A program made the position numbers and the translations under genes. From the NCBI GenBank assembly GCA_001600355.1, contig BCJU01000004.1, forward strand, positions 62,001 through 126,000: 64,000 nucleotides of DNA, written 5' to 3'. Positions 31,736 through 41,100 of the stretch are shown here, one piece after another. The notes beneath the pieces are model-generated. The model saw only the letters and a list, made by a program, of their open reading frames with translations. It had not been told where the DNA came from and did no database searches. This stretch comes from Meira nashicola (lineage: Eukaryota; Basidiomycota; Exobasidiomycetes; Exobasidiales; Brachybasidiaceae). Position 1 is the stretch's first letter; each line of letters opens with the position of its first letter.

Positions 31736-33238
31736 ATGGCAACTGCAATTCCTTGTGTGATCGATAACAAACAATTCGATACAAAGAGTACGTTTGACGT
31801 AATTGATCCTGCTGATCGTAAAACAGTATTACATTCAGCTTCTGCATTTAATGTGCATTCAGTCGATCAATTGATCAATTCATCTCGTAAAGGATTTCAA
31901 GTATGGCGCGATACACCTTTTGCTGAACGTAGAAAGATCTTCCTTCGTGCTCAACAATTATTCAACGAACGAATGGGAGATTTAATTCAATTCGAATCAA
32001 AAGAAACGACAGCAGGAGCAGGATTTGCAGGATATGATGTTGGCGTTTTAACTTCTGCCTGTTTGGAAGAAAGCTTATCTTCAATGAGTACAGCTTTACG
32101 TGGAGAAATGGCACCTTTAGATCCAAGCGGCAAGAGGATGTGTGTAGTACGTGAACCAATCGGACCAACACTTTCAATCGTACCTTGGAACGCTCCTTCG
32201 ACACTTTGTATGCGTGCAATCGTTAATCCATTAGCAGCAGGATGTTCTGTCATTCTTAAAACGTCTGAATTCAGTCCAAAAACACAATCTTTCATCGCTC
32301 AAATTTTCATCGATGCTGGCTTACCTGAAGGTGTTCTCAACGTCATTCATGTTTCTACCCAAGATTCTCCACAAGTGATCAAAGCAATTATCGAACATGA
32401 AGGTGTACGTAAAGTCAACTTTACAGGATCAACTCGAGTTGGTCGTATTATTGCACAAATTTGTGCGGCAAACCTTAAACCTGTCGTTTTGGAATTAGGC
32501 GGAAAAGCACCTGTGATCGTTTTAGAAGATGCAGATGTTGAATTAGCTGCAAATAATATCATCTTTGGTGGTTTGATGAATCAAGGTCAAATTTGTATGT
32601 CAAGTGCAAGTGTTTTAGTTCACAAAAACGTTAAACAACAACTTGCAAAATCTTTAACTGAAATCTTACAACAAAATCAAACTCTCCTTCAAGCTAATCC
32701 TCATCCCAATTCTCCAATGTCTCCAGACGTAAAAGATCATCGTTTACGCGGATTATTTACAACTGCATCTGCTAATCGAGCAAAAGAAGTTTATGATGAT
32801 GCAATAAAAGCAGGTGCAAAACCTATTGCAGGACAAGCAGGATTTGATGTTAATCTTGGTTTAGTTCAACCGGTTTTCTTAGAAGCAAAAACGTCTATGC
32901 GTATATACAATGAAGAAATATTTGCTCCAATTTTAGGTATGTATGAATTTGAAACTGATTCAGAAGCTATCAAAATGGCAAACGAACCTGGAGCTGGATT
33001 ATCATCAAGCATTTTCAGTCAAAATGAAACAAAAGCATGGCAAATCGCACGTGGAATTGAAAGTGGAGCAGTTCATATTAATGGAATGACTGTTCATGAC
33101 GATCAAAGTGTTCCACATGGAGGTGTTAAAACTTCTGGAATTGGTCGTTTTAATGGCGTTGATGGCATTCGTGAATATACATATCAAAAAACAATCACAA
33201 TCACGCCAGGTATTCGATACCCTTTCTTTGCTTTATAA
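31736..33238 (+). CDS. Aldehyde dehydrogenase
   Basis: About 500 residues from ATG 31736, the normal ALDH length. It shows the substrate/cofactor segment SIVPWNAP, the NAD-binding FTGSTRVGR, the general base in VLELGGKAP (Glu253) and the nucleophile in NQGQICMSS (Cys287), followed by the terminal SGIGRFNGVDGIREYTYQKTI-type motif in shortened form. The pattern is closest to fungal salicylaldehyde/vanillin-type dehydrogenases, which oxidise aromatic or aliphatic aldehydes to acids. The frame stays open upstream to 31472, but that part includes the TATA-like box and lacks family similarity. It lies beside an enzyme predicted to make aldehydes from acids, so it could oxidise or detoxify its product (inference). 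Confidence 0.93.
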   Translation: MATAIPCVIDNKQFDTKSTFDVIDPADRKTVLHSASAFNVHSVDQLINSSRKGFQVWRDTPFAERRKIFLRAQQLFNERMGDLIQFESKETTAGAGFAGYDVGVLTSACLEESLSSMSTALRGEMAPLDPSGKRMCVVREPIGPTLSIVPWNAPSTLCMRAIVNPLAAGCSVILKTSEFSPKTQSFIAQIFIDAGLPEGVLNVIHVSTQDSPQVIKAIIEHEGVRKVNFTGSTRVGRIIAQICAANLKPVVLELGGKAPVIVLEDADVELAANNIIFGGLMNQGQICMSSASVLVHKNVKQQLAKSLTEILQQNQTLLQANPHPNSPMSPDVKDHRLRGLFTTASANRAKEVYDDAIKAGAKPIAGQAGFDVNLGLVQPVFLEAKTSMRIYNEEIFAPILGMYEFETDSEAIKMANEPGAGLSSSIFSQNETKAWQIARGIESGAVHINGMTVHDDQSVPHGGVKTSGIGRFNGVDGIREYTYQKTITITPGIRYPFFAL

Positions 33239-33822
33239 GCACATATCCTGTATTTTCCACAAATATCATTTTCAATCGATTTCCGTTCCGATTCATTTGA
33301 CTCCTTTCTCATCCGATTTGGATCGGAATTTGATTTCTGCGCCTTCTGTAGGTACAAGTCTCGATGTATTGATTTCTGCACACCGCGTGGTAGGCTGCAT
33401 ATGATGAGTCTATATTTAAACAATCGAACGCGGACCTTGGGCAAATGGATGATGTTCCAAGTGTTGTTGTTGTTGTAACTGTGCGGGGTATGAAAAGCCC
33501 CGCGCTAAAATAAATTAAAATAACTTTTTATTCATGCAGAAGCTTTCCCTAGTCTATGTCTATCCGCACATCTTTCTTGTAAAGCGGTATGTCGAATGTA
33601 TGCATGCACACACACTTGTACTTCTATTGTGCTGTATCCTTGATTTCCGACATTTTTATTTCATGCACATTAAAGCTTGGATGGTACATAGGTAGGAATA
33701 TGTCAATGTAACAATTAACAACTATTACACAAAACCAACCTTATTTCAAGCCGCCAAAAGTGAAACACAAAAAGCTTTGCAAACCTTTTCTCTTACCACC
33801 AACAAGCAATCAAGAGAACAAC
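33239..33822. other. Intergenic region before GMC oxidoreductase
   Basis: 584 bp. It contains a CGCTAAA site at 33503-33509, about 310 bp before the GMC start, and CA-rich stretches. No gene seen. Confidence 0.5.
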
Positions 33823-35667
33823 ATGACGGAAAACAACGCTCAAAGTCATGCTACAAACGCAACTGTAGACACATTCACAGAATTTGATTATGTAGTCGTG
33901 GGAGGAGGTCCAGGCGGAATGGCATGTGCTGCTGCTTTATCGGAAAATTCAAAAGTGACAGTAGGTGTTTTGGAAGCAGGATCATGGCTCCCCAATGATC
34001 CTTTAATCGAATATCCTTCTATGATGGGTCAATCAATCATGAATCCAAAATATGATTGGTGTTTAAAAACAACTCCACAAAAGTATTCAAATGATCGAGA
34101 ATGGATCTTACCACGTGGAAAGATGTTGGGCGGAAGTAGTGCAATGAACTTTATGTGTTGGCAAAGAGGTTATAGAACGGATTTTGATGATATTGCAAAA
34201 CTCGGTAATCCAGGTTGGGATTGGGATAGTTTAACTCCCGCATACACAGAATTAACTCAAACGACAACTTCCGATTTAACTCAATTACAAAAAGATCACG
34301 GTGGAGCGATTGAAAAAGGTTGTCATGGAACAAGCGGTCCTGTAGGCGTTTCTCATTCGGTTTGGTATTGTGAAGCACAAAAAGAATGGTGGAATATGTT
34401 TTTAACAAATGGATCTAAACATGTTCAAGATGGTTCTGGATCGGGCGAAATGCATGGTTTATGGAACACACTCTTTTCCGTTGATCCACAAACACGAAAA
34501 AGAACACATGCAGGTACAGCATTTTACGAAAAAGGTGATTACGCTAAACGATCAAATTTTAAAGTTTTATGTGATGCAACTGCTGTCAAAGTTGAATTTA
34601 GTCGTGATCGTGCTACAGGTGTTTCTTATTTGCATGACGGTAAGCAATACAATGTAAAGGCAAAACGTGAAGTCATTCTCGCTGGAGGTACATTTTTGAC
34701 TCCCAAATTGTTGGAACTGTCTGGTATAGGAGATGAAGCAATTTTACAAAAGTACAACGTTCCAGTCAAAATCAAGAATGAAAATGTAGGCAAAAACCTT
34801 CAAGAGCACTTTTATCTCGGTTCGGTATTTGAAGTGAAAGAAGATGTGATCACATATGATAAATTGAAAGATTCAGAATTTGCACAAAAAGCTATGGCTT
34901 ATTATAGCGATTCACCTGATACGGATCTCACGGGTGGTATTATTGGTGCTCCGTGCTGTTCTGCATTTGGTTATCTATCCCTCAAAGATCTCTTGTCTCC
35001 TGAAGAATTGGCTGAATTAAAGGCAATGGCAGATTTTGGAGATAATCAAGAAGGATGGTCAGATGGAATGAAACGTGTACAAGAATTGCAATTAGCTAAA
35101 TTATTCTTCGATCGTGCTCCTGCAATGGAATATACTTTATTGCCTGCATTTGCAACAACAGATGGGACTCCAAAAGATGGAACTGGATATGTGACAAATT
35201 TGAGTTTATCACAATATCCATTATCACGTGGAACGGTACATATCCAATCAAGTGATCCAAACGAACCTCCTTCTATCGATCCAAATTATTTTTCCAATCC
35301 TGCTGATCTTCGTTTGATGGCTTATGCGTTACGAAAAGGTGTTGATAATATTGAAAAAGATCCTGGAATGGCAAAGCATATTATCGAACGACATGCACCC
35401 AAAAAAGAAGAATCAAAAACGATTGAAGATTACGAAGAATTTATTCGTAAACATGCAAGTACAACTTATCATCCTGTTGGAACATGTTCGATGATGCCAC
35501 GTGAAATGGGTGGTGTTGTTGATGCTCAATTACGTGTTTATGGAACACAAAACTTGCGTATTGCCGATGCAAGTATTCTTCCCGTAATGCCTTCTGGTCA
35601 TATTCAAAGTGCATGTTATGTTATCGGACATAAGGCAGCCAATATGATGCTCAAGCAAGTCATTTAA
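33823..35667 (+). CDS. GMC-family FAD oxidoreductase
   Basis: About 614 residues from ATG 33823. Dinucleotide-binding fold DYVVVGGGPGGMACAAAL near residues 22-41, GMC signature 1 in RGKMLGGSSAMNFM, signature 2 in GGTFLTPKLLELSGIG, and C-terminal active-site residues His550 (YHPVGTCSM) and His593 (MPSGHIQSACY). This is the glucose-methanol-choline family, including aryl-alcohol oxidases, choline dehydrogenases and cluster-encoded alcohol oxidases. There is no signal peptide, so an intracellular alcohol oxidase/dehydrogenase is likely. The first possible ATG (33760) adds 21 polar residues; I prefer the second. It follows the ALDH on the same strand, and alcohol-to-aldehyde oxidation by this protein would fit the ALDH/A-T-R neighbours (inference). 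Confidence 0.93.
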   Translation: MTENNAQSHATNATVDTFTEFDYVVVGGGPGGMACAAALSENSKVTVGVLEAGSWLPNDPLIEYPSMMGQSIMNPKYDWCLKTTPQKYSNDREWILPRGKMLGGSSAMNFMCWQRGYRTDFDDIAKLGNPGWDWDSLTPAYTELTQTTTSDLTQLQKDHGGAIEKGCHGTSGPVGVSHSVWYCEAQKEWWNMFLTNGSKHVQDGSGSGEMHGLWNTLFSVDPQTRKRTHAGTAFYEKGDYAKRSNFKVLCDATAVKVEFSRDRATGVSYLHDGKQYNVKAKREVILAGGTFLTPKLLELSGIGDEAILQKYNVPVKIKNENVGKNLQEHFYLGSVFEVKEDVITYDKLKDSEFAQKAMAYYSDSPDTDLTGGIIGAPCCSAFGYLSLKDLLSPEELAELKAMADFGDNQEGWSDGMKRVQELQLAKLFFDRAPAMEYTLLPAFATTDGTPKDGTGYVTNLSLSQYPLSRGTVHIQSSDPNEPPSIDPNYFSNPADLRLMAYALRKGVDNIEKDPGMAKHIIERHAPKKEESKTIEDYEEFIRKHASTTYHPVGTCSMMPREMGGVVDAQLRVYGTQNLRIADASILPVMPSGHIQSACYVIGHKAANMMLKQVI

Positions 35668-36088
35668 AAAGGTGTTTAAACCTTTAATATTTATATTTTT
35701 ATCCTTAATCATTTATTCACAGATATACCTATTCCTTCCACAATATTCAATGTGCATCCTCTTGTCATCATTTATAGTATCAGGAGTGAGAGAATGTCCA
35801 TCTTTCTTTCTTCCCTTCTCGGCATTCAAGATCTTCTAACTCTTAGCGTGAAAAGTATTGGCGGGCTTAAAAAACAAGCATGCACCTTGGCCCGGCTCCG
35901 CGTATGCATGAAGACGACGGGCCCTCTCTGTGTTATCACTCGGTCCGTTTCTACCGTAATTAATTACGGAGACATTTATGCCTTGGAATACGGGATATTA
36001 ATGTTCATTGATTGAATTCAGATATAAGAGCCGAATTAATTTTCACTCAAACGACATTCTTCCCTTTCCTCTATTTACTTTGATCATC
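35668..36088. other. Intergenic region before FAD oxidoreductase
   Basis: 421 bp with a TTAGCG at 35845-35850 and a perfect 16-bp palindrome at 35954-35969. An open frame at 35752-36015 looks random. Confidence 0.5.
35954..35969. promoter_or_regulatory. Perfect palindrome CCG-N10-CGG
   Basis: CCGTAATTAATTACGG equals its own reverse complement and lies about 119 bp before the ATG of the FAD oxidoreductase. The everted CCG/CGG ends are of the kind recognised by dimeric Zn2Cys6 regulators, two of which occur at the right end of the window. Binding is inferred only. Confidence 0.5.
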
Positions 36089-37741
36089 ATGACATACATT
36101 TATACACTCACTCTAATAGCATCGATTTCCTTAGTAACCATTCTAGGAATACGTCAATTATGGAAGAACCTTTTAGCGCATTCATGGGCAACTGAAACGA
36201 TTCGCAATGAAATAAAAGATATTAATAAATATCCAAATCAAAAGTACGATGAAACGGCAATCGTTATTGGTGCAGGAATTGGTGGTTGTTTAACAGCAGC
36301 AATGCTTTCACGTCATTTCAAAAAAGTTCAAATTATTGATCCTCTAGATATTGACCTTGATCCACGTTCTTATATCGCTCAAATCGATCAAGCTCATAAT
36401 ATTGGCACGATTACCTTACAATGTTGTGAATCATTATGGCCAAATGATATCTTTATGAAAAAGTTACATGAATTTGGAGGTAGAGTAGTTTATAATCATC
36501 AACATCCTTATGAATTTGCTACAAAATCAGGTTATCTTAAATGGTCTTCAAAACCGATTGGATTTGATGAAAAAGGATTTTTAATCATTTCTGCAACGAG
36601 GAGACAAGTTCATCATATTTTACGTTATCTTCTTCATAAACAAACACCGAATGTTGAATTTATATTGGGAAAAGTGGATAAAGTTCATTTTAGAAAGGAA
36701 AATGCAAAATTGATTGATTCTATTGATATTCTTCAAGATGGAAAGCAAAACAACAAATCTTGTTCTTTACTCGTTGATTGTTCTGGTCCTGCAAGTGTTT
36801 ATCGTCATTTATTATCAAAAAGTTCGAATTATAATACAACCAAAACGGAAGAGTATTGCCAACATGTTCAATATTCTACAGGTGTGATTGAATTGCATCC
36901 TGATTTACAGACAAGATGGCCTAAAATCTCTACAATTCAGCAACCTAAAGACGAAAATTATAACACTTCAGGCGTGATTGCCATGTTAGTTCCTACTCTT
37001 TCAAATGATGCAAACTTTTGGTTAATGAATCGATGTGAGAATAGCAAGATCAGTTTAGCAAATATGTCTTATGAATCAAAACCTTTAAATGAAATGCCAA
37101 ATACTCTAGATCAATATCAAAACGGTTGGAGTGCAAGTCATTTCGCTTTATTCGGTGAGAATAAAGCCGCTTGGTTTGAAGAAGTGATGGATTTATTACG
37201 TGAAAATGAAGAATTGACAGGTGAAAAGTTTAAATGCGTTCGTGCTCGCGATTATAGATCTTATTGTCTTGATTCAACACATAATCGATTACCATCAAAT
37301 ATGATCCTTTTAGGTGATAGCTTTTGCAAATTAAATCCAGCATTTGGTCAAGGTTGTCAAAAAGCATCTTCTGAAGTTGTGCTATTACACAGTGTATTAT
37401 TAAACAATCACGCCAATCAAGACCTTCAATCAAATCTTGATAAAATTTTACCACAATATTGCGAAAGACAAAGTATTTTAGCTAAACGTTTATTTGACCT
37501 TAATCGTGCATTGGATATGAGTCAACCAGAAGTGATAAAAGCAAATCCTCATTTAAATCCTAAAATTGGAGCAGATGTACGATTTCTCAGTAAAGGCATG
37601 TGGAATTGGATGGGTAAAAAAGGTGATACAAGAATGGGAGATTTATTCATGCGAATCAATTTAGATGGTACTGCAGCACCTGCTTTGCTTTTGCATCCTA
37701 CTAACCTTTTCCGAATTTTATATGGAGCACTGTTTTTGTGA
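36089..37741 (+). CDS. FAD-dependent oxidoreductase, membrane-anchored
   Basis: About 550 residues from ATG 36089. An N-terminal hydrophobic segment (YIYTLTLIASISLVTILGI) probably anchors it to a membrane. FAD-binding motif AIVIGAGIGGCLTAAMLSRHF near residue 55, and the second FAD motif MILLGDSFCKLNPAFGQGCQKA near 405-425, in which GD contacts the FAD ribityl chain. This places it with flavin monooxygenase/halogenase/geranylgeranyl-reductase-like proteins (PHBH fold). I do not see the halogenase WxWxIP motif. The reaction is uncertain: hydroxylation, epoxidation or dehydrogenation. It follows the GMC gene on the same strand and lies inside the block bounded by the two A-T-R genes. The first possible ATG (36008) would put 27 polar residues before the anchor. 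Confidence 0.85.
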   Translation: MTYIYTLTLIASISLVTILGIRQLWKNLLAHSWATETIRNEIKDINKYPNQKYDETAIVIGAGIGGCLTAAMLSRHFKKVQIIDPLDIDLDPRSYIAQIDQAHNIGTITLQCCESLWPNDIFMKKLHEFGGRVVYNHQHPYEFATKSGYLKWSSKPIGFDEKGFLIISATRRQVHHILRYLLHKQTPNVEFILGKVDKVHFRKENAKLIDSIDILQDGKQNNKSCSLLVDCSGPASVYRHLLSKSSNYNTTKTEEYCQHVQYSTGVIELHPDLQTRWPKISTIQQPKDENYNTSGVIAMLVPTLSNDANFWLMNRCENSKISLANMSYESKPLNEMPNTLDQYQNGWSASHFALFGENKAAWFEEVMDLLRENEELTGEKFKCVRARDYRSYCLDSTHNRLPSNMILLGDSFCKLNPAFGQGCQKASSEVVLLHSVLLNNHANQDLQSNLDKILPQYCERQSILAKRLFDLNRALDMSQPEVIKANPHLNPKIGADVRFLSKGMWNWMGKKGDTRMGDLFMRINLDGTAAPALLLHPTNLFRILYGALFL

Positions 37742-38109
37742 ATTGATCTCTTTACTTTTATAAAATTTTATCATCTTTGCTTACTGAATGACATAAATTA
37801 AAACATTTTTTATCCTTCTTTTGGCCCGAAAAGACCTAATCTCCGCTACATCATTCCGGCGGCATTCATTTATGTATCTTCTTCTGCCGCTTGCCCCCTC
37901 CTTTTACGGGCTTTTTAACATATTAAAAATGAATTATGCTACTTTTAGCGCTTAAAATGCACGCTAAACACTTGACACTTTTGATAGAATTTAGCCCGTA
38001 ACGGGATTTGGTAAAAGAAGATAATCCTATTTACCTATTTAAATAGAGATATTCTTTCGCTACAAACAGTCTTCCTCTCTTCCTTTAAAATATTTTACAG
38101 GCTCTAGCC
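37742..38109. other. Promoter region of A-T-R copy 2
   Basis: 368 bp containing the promoter module at 37945-37999, an adjacent CCCGTAACGGG palindrome at 37995-38005 and the TATA-like palindrome CTATTTAAATAG at 38036-38047. Confidence 0.6.
37945..37999 (+). promoter_or_regulatory. Three-element promoter module, A-T-R copy 2
   Basis: TTAGCGCT (37945-37952), 9 bp, CGCTAAA (37962-37968), 18 bp, GAATTTAGCCCGT (37987-37999), 110 bp before the ATG. It matches the module before copy 1 (30987-30931). The last element runs into CCCGTAACGGG, an everted CCG-N3-CGG arrangement not kept in copy 1. Confidence 0.6.
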
Positions 38110-41100
38110 ATGACTACAAAAAATGAATGCAAACCGCTCGAGAGACCATTTATCAGTATCAATGAGATGCTTGATTATCGTTTCAGAGAAAATTCACATG
38201 ATGAACTTGTAAGCTTTGCCGTTCCAGCAGAAGGAAAAGAACAACAAGGTGAAATGGAATTCGAAACAACTACATTCTCACAATTCGATAAACTTGTTGA
38301 CTCGACAACATATTTATTAGCAAAACAATTCCCACCTCGTAAGGTTGGTGAGCCTTTACGAATTGTTGGACTAATTGCAAGAACTGATTTGGATTCTTTT
38401 GCGAATCTGTATGCCCTTTTCCGTTTAGGACATGGTGCATTGATTCTGTCACCAAACAATTCGGTAGAAGGAATGATTCATTTGATCAGAAAGATGGCCT
38501 GTCAAGATATCGTATATCAACATGATAGCAAAGATTTAGTCGATCGATTAAAACATACCTATTATGAAGAAGAAAAAGTCAACATAAATTCGGCATTATG
38601 GATAATGATCAAAGATATAAAAGGTCAATCAGCACCACAAATAGTTCGAACTCAACTCACCTACGAAGAAGAAAGTGAAGACTTCTGCACAATCTTACAC
38701 TCCAGTGGATCGACCAATCTACCAAAACCCTTGCCAATGTCTCATAAAGCATGGTGTAAGAATATGTTTGGAGTAACTATGGGCGGTGCGCAAGTATATC
38801 CTTTCAATCATTTTTCTGGTATTCAAGGCTTTTTCCTTACTTTTATAAACTTACGGAAAGCTTTCTTTATGTCTTCAAGGTTATCATATACCTCACCAAA
38901 TTTAGTTGGATTTCTGGGAAATTCAATAGAAGAAAAAGCAACCCAAGTATTTTGCGTTCCGTTAACGCTAAAACTACTCTCTGAAGTTCCAAGAGGTTTG
39001 AAGTTGTTAACAAAATTTGATTCTGTTTGGTTTTCCGGATCGGTTTGTCCTAAACCTTTAGGGGATCAGTTGGTAGAAGCTGGAGTGAATCTTATAACTT
39101 TTTATGGTGCAACAGAAACCGGGTTTTGCATGTTTTCTTTTCGTGAATTTAAAACGGATAAAGCATGGGATTATCTCCGACCAAGAGGACATTTTGGCGA
39201 TTTTGCAAGGTGGGAAAAAGATGATGACGATAATGTGTTTGAGTTGATAATCGAAAAAGGATGGCCACCACTTTCGGCTGTGAATCGACCTGATGGAGCA
39301 TATGCTACCAGCGACTTATTCGAAAAACATCCTACGATTCCAAATGCTTTTCGCTTTCTCTCAAGGAAGGATGATTCGCTTCTTCACGTCAATGGTAAAA
39401 AGACCAATCCTTTAACAATTGAAACTGATTTACGTTTTTCACCTTTGATAAAAGATGCTCTCGTTTTTGGTGCTGGTAAAATGCAAACTGGTTGTTTGAT
39501 CATCCCTAAAGGTGATGAATTGACAATTGAACATTTATGGAGTGCAATCGATTTTGCAAATAGACGTGCTCCTACTTGGTCTCGATTGGAAAAAGATATG
39601 ATTATCATTTTGCCATCTTCCGAGAAATTTGTCATGACTGATAAAAGCTCTTTGATTCGTGCAAAGACGAATAAAAAGTTTCAAGAATTAATTGAAGCAA
39701 GATATAATAATGTTAAAATATATTCGAGTGAGGGCGTAGTAGAACAAATTAAAATCTCTACTTTTGATCAAGCGCTTTCCATTATTCAAACGATTGTGTC
39801 TGGTGTTCTCAAGGATCAAATTGCACACCTTGGGTCCATTAAAGACGACGATAATTTGTTCGATAAAGGATTAGATTCAATTGCCGTGATGAAGATTGGA
39901 AGTTTAATTCGTAGCCGTATTCAATTCCCTCAAGGAGTAGAAGCGAAAGAAACAGCAGCATTCCATTATCCAACAATTCGATCTTTGGCAGAATATCTTC
40001 TTCTTCTTTCTTCTGGTAATCAAGAAAATGGGCATGATGAAAGATCACAATCTCTGGACACTGTGAAGCAATTGTTGAGGGAATACAGCGAACGAATTAA
40101 AACACGCTCAGCTTCGACACTAGATCAGCCGAGAAAAGGGAAGGAGACAGTCCTTCTGACTGGTGCAACGGGTGCTCTTGGAGCTCACTTGCTCTCCATT
40201 CTCGCGCAAAGACAAGAAGTTGAAACAGTGATTTGTTTATGTCGTGCAAAAACGAATCGAGAAGCGCAAGATCGAGTGAATGAATCACTGGCTGAAAGAG
40301 GATTGGCTGCTATCAAGAAATCGGCAAACTCATGCCGGATAATCTGTTTGAGTTCGGATTTTGCGGAAACTCATCTAGGACTTGAACCTGAAATGTATTC
40401 AACCGTTTTGCAATCAGTCACTTCCGTCATTCATGCAGCTTGGCCAGTTAATTTTAGTATGGGCATCACTGCATTTGACTCTTCCTTGCAAGGATGCGTG
40501 AACATCATCAATTTAGCATCCAAGTCAACTCTAGCGCAACCTCCTCAACTGATATTCTGTTCTTCAATCGCTGCTGCTGCTCTGCATCCTTCCAGTAGAG
40601 AAGATAATGCTGTATTGGAAGAGATTTCCACTGATCCCAAATATGCGGTTCCAAACGGATATGGTCGTTCAAAGTGGATAGCCGAGTCCTTATTTGATGC
40701 TGCAACATCAAAGATTGCAGACCTGAACATGAAGATCGTTCGAATCGGACAATTGTCAGGTGATGTAGAGAATGGGATTTGGAACGAGAAAGAAGCTTAT
40801 CCTCTCTTGATCAAGACAGCTCAAACGATTGGAAGTCTGCCGGATTTATCGAATCATCAATTGTACTGGTTGCCAGTTGATGTTGCAGCAAATATGATTG
40901 TTGAAGTAGCAATGCAAAGGCAAGATAAGAATGCAGTTGTGCATATCACAAGCAATGAAACCACAAAGTGGAAAGATATCCTTCTTGCCGTTCGTGATGC
41001 ATATCCCCAAGTGAGAGAAGTACCTCTTGAGAAGTGGGTGGAAGAGTTACGCACCGCCAAAGATCAAGATCCAAAGTCAAATCCAGCGATCAAATTGATA

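Noticed and set aside
35752..36015. ORF of 87 codons before the FAD gene
   Set aside because: No domain, no signal peptide, and it spans the palindrome; it looks like promoter DNA.
36089..37741. Flavin-dependent halogenase
   Set aside because: The FAD motifs fit the superfamily, but the halogenase WxWxIP motif was not found.
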